Assembly: GCA_002381695.1 (NCBI GenBank)
Contig: DFXM01000023.1
Span: 1-25,968 of the forward strand
DNA from: Clostridium sp. UBA4108
GTDB lineage: Bacteria > Bacillota > Clostridia > Clostridiales > Clostridiaceae
DNA: 25,968 nucleotides
Direction: 5' to 3'
The translations under genes were made by a program, and so were the position numbers. Below, in pieces: positions 23,464 through 25,968 of the stretch (within the stretch, counting starts at the first letter, position 1; each line of letters begins with the position of its first letter). The notes under the pieces were generated by a model. It did not search any database, was not told the origin of the DNA, and saw only the letters and a program-made list of their open reading frames with translations.

Positions 23464-23490
23464 ATTCATATTTTGTAAAAATAAACCTAA
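23464..23490 (-). promoter_or_regulatory. Sigma-H-like promoter in a duplicated leader (copy A)
   Basis: On the minus strand AGG (23486-23488) and GAAT (23464-23467) start 21 bases apart, like AGGAttt-N-GAAT promoters of sigma-H (spoVG has the same offset). The block TTAGGTTTATTTT and ATGAATATATT is repeated upstream of the S41 gene. A TATAAT at 23495-23500 is also conserved, so a sigma-A reading remains possible. The assignment is inference. Confidence 0.5.
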
Positions 23491-23553
23491 CTTTATTATA
23501 GCATGTAATAATAGTTCTTAATATGGTTTCACTGCCAAGGGAGTTAGACTTTA

Positions 23554-23991
23554 CTAAAAATTTAATACCATGTCAATTTCATCCTCTGCATCTTCCCCCA
23601 TCTGTTTAAAACCTAATTTAGTATATAAGTTCCTAGCACTATCATTTCCAACTATATAAGTTGTAACAATTTCACCACATCTCTCATCCCTTTTCATCCA
23701 TTCAATGGCTAGCCTCATAGCCTGTTTTCCATATCCTTTCCCCTGATACTTCTCATCTATCATTAATTGCCAAACAAAATAATACCTATATTCTTCATAA
23801 AACTTTAACAACATAAAGCCCACCATTTGATCATCATTATAGATGGCAAGTGGAGTAACTATATCATAAAACACATACGCCTTAGCTAAGGAAAGCATAT
23901 TTGGACTTACAAAACTACTTTGGTCCTCTCTAACCTTTAAATCTATGCAAGCTTTATAATTATCAGCTGTGATTTTTTCTAAGCTAATCAT
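23554..23991 (-). CDS. GNAT acetyltransferase, BltD/spermidine acetyltransferase-like
   Basis: A 145-residue single-domain GNAT. Motif A is clear: YYFVWQLMIDEKYQGKGYGK (about 69-88), with the QGKGYGK coenzyme loop, then AMRLAIEWM and NDSARNLYTKLGF (about 115-127). Early features (NYKACIDLKVREDQSSFVSP) match diamine or spermine/spermidine acetyltransferases of the BltD type. The acceptor is probable, not proven. The ATG follows AGGGGGAA. It is 53 bases from the S41 gene in the same direction, with no clear terminator between. Confidence 0.85.
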   Translation of the reverse strand: MISLEKITADNYKACIDLKVREDQSSFVSPNMLSLAKAYVFYDIVTPLAIYNDDQMVGFMLLKFYEEYRYYFVWQLMIDEKYQGKGYGKQAMRLAIEWMKRDERCGEIVTTYIVGNDSARNLYTKLGFKQMGEDAEDEIDMVLNF

Positions 23992-24044
23992 ATTAAATTC
24001 CCCCTAAGAATTATATTCCTTATATTTTTAATGAGCTATTCTAA

Positions 24045-25346
24045 TTAATTGTTATAATTCACTGCAGCTTCATAGACCTCGTCTATTCCCTTAATATACT
24101 TATCGAAATGCTCTTCCACTTTTACATTTGGAGTAAATCCACCCTTGTACTCATCCGATAAATGAAAATATTTAGTAGAATAAGAAAACATCAACTTAGA
24201 ATTGGGTAGTTGAATATCTAATATATCTCCATAACCATTAACTTGTCCACCTGTTTCTTCTCCAAAGAAAGTAGGATTAATGGTCTCCTTTAATGATATA
24301 CATGCCATCACTCCTGAGGAAAAGGTTTCTTTACTAATTAAAACACTAGTCTTATCTTTAAGTTTATCAATATGTTTCAATTTATCTGCTAACTTTGACA
24401 TTAAAGATGAGTTACCTCCTCCATTATTTCTAAGGTCTATGATAAACTTATCAAAGTCCACCTTGTTGATTTCATCTATTAATTCTTTTGAAAATACCTT
24501 AAAATCAGGTAAGCTTTCATTATTTCCTCCCATGGTGCGCTTATCCCCACATACATTATATTGAAAATATAATGTCTTATCTTCAGGTATATACTTATAC
24601 CAATAAAAGTTATTATTTTTATTCTCTTCATCATTTAAAAGTCGGATAGGAGTTGCTTGAATTGAATTCTGAGCATATACGAAAGTGTCCTTATTTTCTA
24701 CCTCCGGCGATATATTTACAGTTATATCTTTACCATCATTACCTATAAATTTAAACTTTGCTTCCTCTTTATCAATGATTTTACAGAACCTCAATATAGA
24801 TGGATTACGCATAAACGCTGTATTTTTAATTTTAAGCCACTGAGGATTTTCATGAGCTATTAACTCGTTTATACTACTAATTACCTTATCTATTGGTATA
24901 TCATTTATCGCTACTAAGGTAGCCCCTATGAGTTCCTTGTATTCCTGATCTATATAAGTAACCATTAAGTCCTCTCCAAACCAAGAAACACCTATAGGAT
25001 AACTCGGATTGTTTACTTCGCTCCACAGATTAAGATTTGTATGTGCATCTCCAATAGTGGCAACTATCTTTGCTAAGGTATATTTTATTTCATAATTCTC
25101 CATATTCTTTAAGTTACTCTTTAAATCACTAAATTTCTTATCTAACTCTTCCTTAGATGTAGTATGATATAAACTTTTATGCTTTGCTTCTAATTCCTTC
25201 TTTAAATAGTCTATATCTTCAATCCATTGAGTTTTTGTTAAATTAAGATTTTCGTTATATAACTTTTCTTCCTTCTTACTGCATCCTACAAAGAAAGTAA
25301 ATACTAATAAAATGGTTATTAATTTAGCTATAAACCTCTTATTCAT
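24045..25346 (-). CDS. S41 family peptidase lipoprotein
   Basis: A 433-residue predicted lipoprotein: the signal peptide MNKRFIAKLITILLVFTFFV ends in a VGCSKK lipobox, so the protein should be anchored outside the membrane. The S41/tail-specific protease domain occupies the C-terminal half: the FDKFIIDLRNNGGGNSSLMS strand (about 303-322), the nucleophile region ETFSSGVM (about 347-354) and EETGGQVNGYG, where the Lys/Glu part of the catalytic set lies. The preceding region (about 30-190) has DAHTNLNL and a small-beta fold, without a clear PDZ domain. The ATG follows TAGGAGGAA. It is preceded by the same leader as the gene at 22914. Confidence 0.87.
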   Translation of the reverse strand: MNKRFIAKLITILLVFTFFVGCSKKEEKLYNENLNLTKTQWIEDIDYLKKELEAKHKSLYHTTSKEELDKKFSDLKSNLKNMENYEIKYTLAKIVATIGDAHTNLNLWSEVNNPSYPIGVSWFGEDLMVTYIDQEYKELIGATLVAINDIPIDKVISSINELIAHENPQWLKIKNTAFMRNPSILRFCKIIDKEEAKFKFIGNDGKDITVNISPEVENKDTFVYAQNSIQATPIRLLNDEENKNNNFYWYKYIPEDKTLYFQYNVCGDKRTMGGNNESLPDFKVFSKELIDEINKVDFDKFIIDLRNNGGGNSSLMSKLADKLKHIDKLKDKTSVLISKETFSSGVMACISLKETINPTFFGEETGGQVNGYGDILDIQLPNSKLMFSYSTKYFHLSDEYKGGFTPNVKVEEHFDKYIKGIDEVYEAAVNYNN

Positions 25347-25377
25347 TGCTATTCCTCCTAAAATTTCCTAACAATAT

Positions 25378-25403
25378 ATTCATTTTTAGTAAAATAAACC
25401 TAA
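25378..25403 (-). promoter_or_regulatory. Sigma-H-like promoter in a duplicated leader (copy B)
   Basis: On the minus strand AGG (25399-25401) and AATGAAT (GAAT at 25378-25381) start 20 bases apart. The surrounding leader (25347-25413) is nearly identical to 23433-23500, including the ribosome site and the A/T block just before the start codon. The sigma-H assignment is inference; TACAAT at 25408-25413 is the alternative -10. Confidence 0.5.
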
Positions 25404-25413
25404 TTTTATTGTA

Positions 25414-25849
25414 ACACTCAATAGCCTTTGATAATACATTTTTACTCATAATACACACTGATTTCCATTTTGCACTTCAAAACTTAATATAAAACCTAGA
25501 GTATGTTCTAGGTCAATGATAGTATTTTATCTAAGTTACAAAAATGTAATCCTTATGTAATTTAAATCGATGTATTTTTTCTCCTATAGATTTTATAATT
25601 AAAAATAGTGACTTTAATAATTAAACATTCTTAAATATTAAATTAATTAAAGATGAAATCCACATCTGATGTCGAATATGTAGTAAATAAATTACAATTG
25701 TATAATTTTCTCAATTAAGAAATTCTTAATAATTATATTTAAGTTTTCTTAAGAATTGTATCTTATAATAAATATATAAATTTATTATTTAAAACTGTAT
25801 AATGAAGTTTTTAATAACACTAATTTATAAAACATAGTTAATTATATAG
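25414..25849. other. AT-rich non-coding stretch
   Basis: No supported gene lies between the S41 leader and the last repeat. There is a small perfect hairpin ACCTAGA/TCTAGGT (25494-25513), terminator-like on the minus strand (followed by TTTTATATT). There are also palindromic TTAAGAAATTCTTAA (about 25717-25731) and CTTAAGAA (about 25749-25756) motifs next to a TATAAT-like box. These may belong to a gene beyond the window. Confidence 0.4.
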
Positions 25850-25968
25850 ATTGTAATAATGAAACTACATAATGCAAATAGGCTTTTCTTTTATGAACTA
25901 TTTAAATTGAACTTCATATTATTGCTGTGAATACCATTTGCAGGAACCTTAGATTTACTTAGTTTCTA
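25850..25968 (+). repeat. Terminal-inverted-repeat element, copy C (cut by window end)
   Basis: It opens with attgtaataatgaaactaca and taatgcaaatagg, matching the left end of copy B, continues with tttaaattgaacttcatatt as in B, then attattgctg and gatttact as in A. The right terminal repeat is not reached before the window ends, so the full length cannot be stated. Confidence 0.75.

Noticed and set aside
5889..25968. Terminal-inverted-repeat copies as a CRISPR array
   Set aside because: The copies are kilobases apart, of unequal length and with inverted ends; there are no regular spacers and no cas genes.

Overview
The window looks like a chromosomal segment of a low-GC, spore-forming-type Firmicute, most likely Clostridium or a close relative. 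The reasons are the AT-rich sequence, strong AGGAGG-type ribosome sites, frequent TTG and GTG starts, a YybS-like protein, a putative sigma-H-type promoter pair, and ECF vitamin-type transport genes. This placement is inference; no rRNA or marker gene is present.

Layout. Positions 1-2050 hold the right half of a dispersed structured repeat, then a class II aldolase plus methylthioribose kinase (mtnK) operon that fits 5'-methylthioadenosine side-product salvage. Positions 2145-4346 hold a tiny membrane protein, a PHP-family histidinol phosphatase, an interrupted small reading frame and two overlapping unknown membrane-anchored proteins. Positions 4509-5873 encode an aromatic-acid-exporter-like membrane domain fused to a Cof-type HAD domain whose general acid/base Asp is Asn. 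Positions 6093-6934 are a HepT/MntA (HEPN/nucleotidyltransferase) toxin-antitoxin pair.

Positions 7165-13091 form a minus-strand operon: GntR/UTRA regulator, UPF0397-type ECF substrate-binding subunit, double ATPase, EcfT, S-adenosylmethionine hydrolase (DUF62) and a GNAT. It is followed by a broken 5' fragment of a second DUF62 gene and a strong hairpin. A palindrome overlapping the start-site region of the gntR promoter suggests autoregulation.

Positions 13186-18063 carry minus-strand genes: nitroreductase, DUF3788, nucleoside phosphorylase, enterochelin-esterase-like hydrolase, short pyrophosphatase-like protein, Nudix hydrolase and a Cache-domain lipoprotein. Several of these point to nucleotide salvage or clean-up. 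Plus-strand genes follow at 18404-21465: an aminotransferase behind a structured leader, then a TetR regulator translationally coupled to a beta-lactamase-fold hydrolase, driven from a promoter embedded in a 15-bp-arm palindrome. Positions 21552-25346 (minus) hold a YybS-like protein, the complete structured repeat, an unknown hydrophilic protein, a GNAT and an S41 peptidase lipoprotein.

Two repeat families stand out. One is a ~255-bp long-hairpin element with a strongly conserved tip (1-124 and 22627-22881). The other is a ~120-140-bp terminal-inverted-repeat element (5889-6029, 13763-13884, 25850-end). Two unrelated genes (22914-23432 and 24045-25346) also share a nearly identical ~68-bp leader with spaced AGG and GAAT blocks like sigma-H promoters. 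The strongest system-level idea is an ECF importer coupled to a SAM-hydrolysing enzyme, in a neighbourhood with methylthioribose and nucleoside salvage genes.
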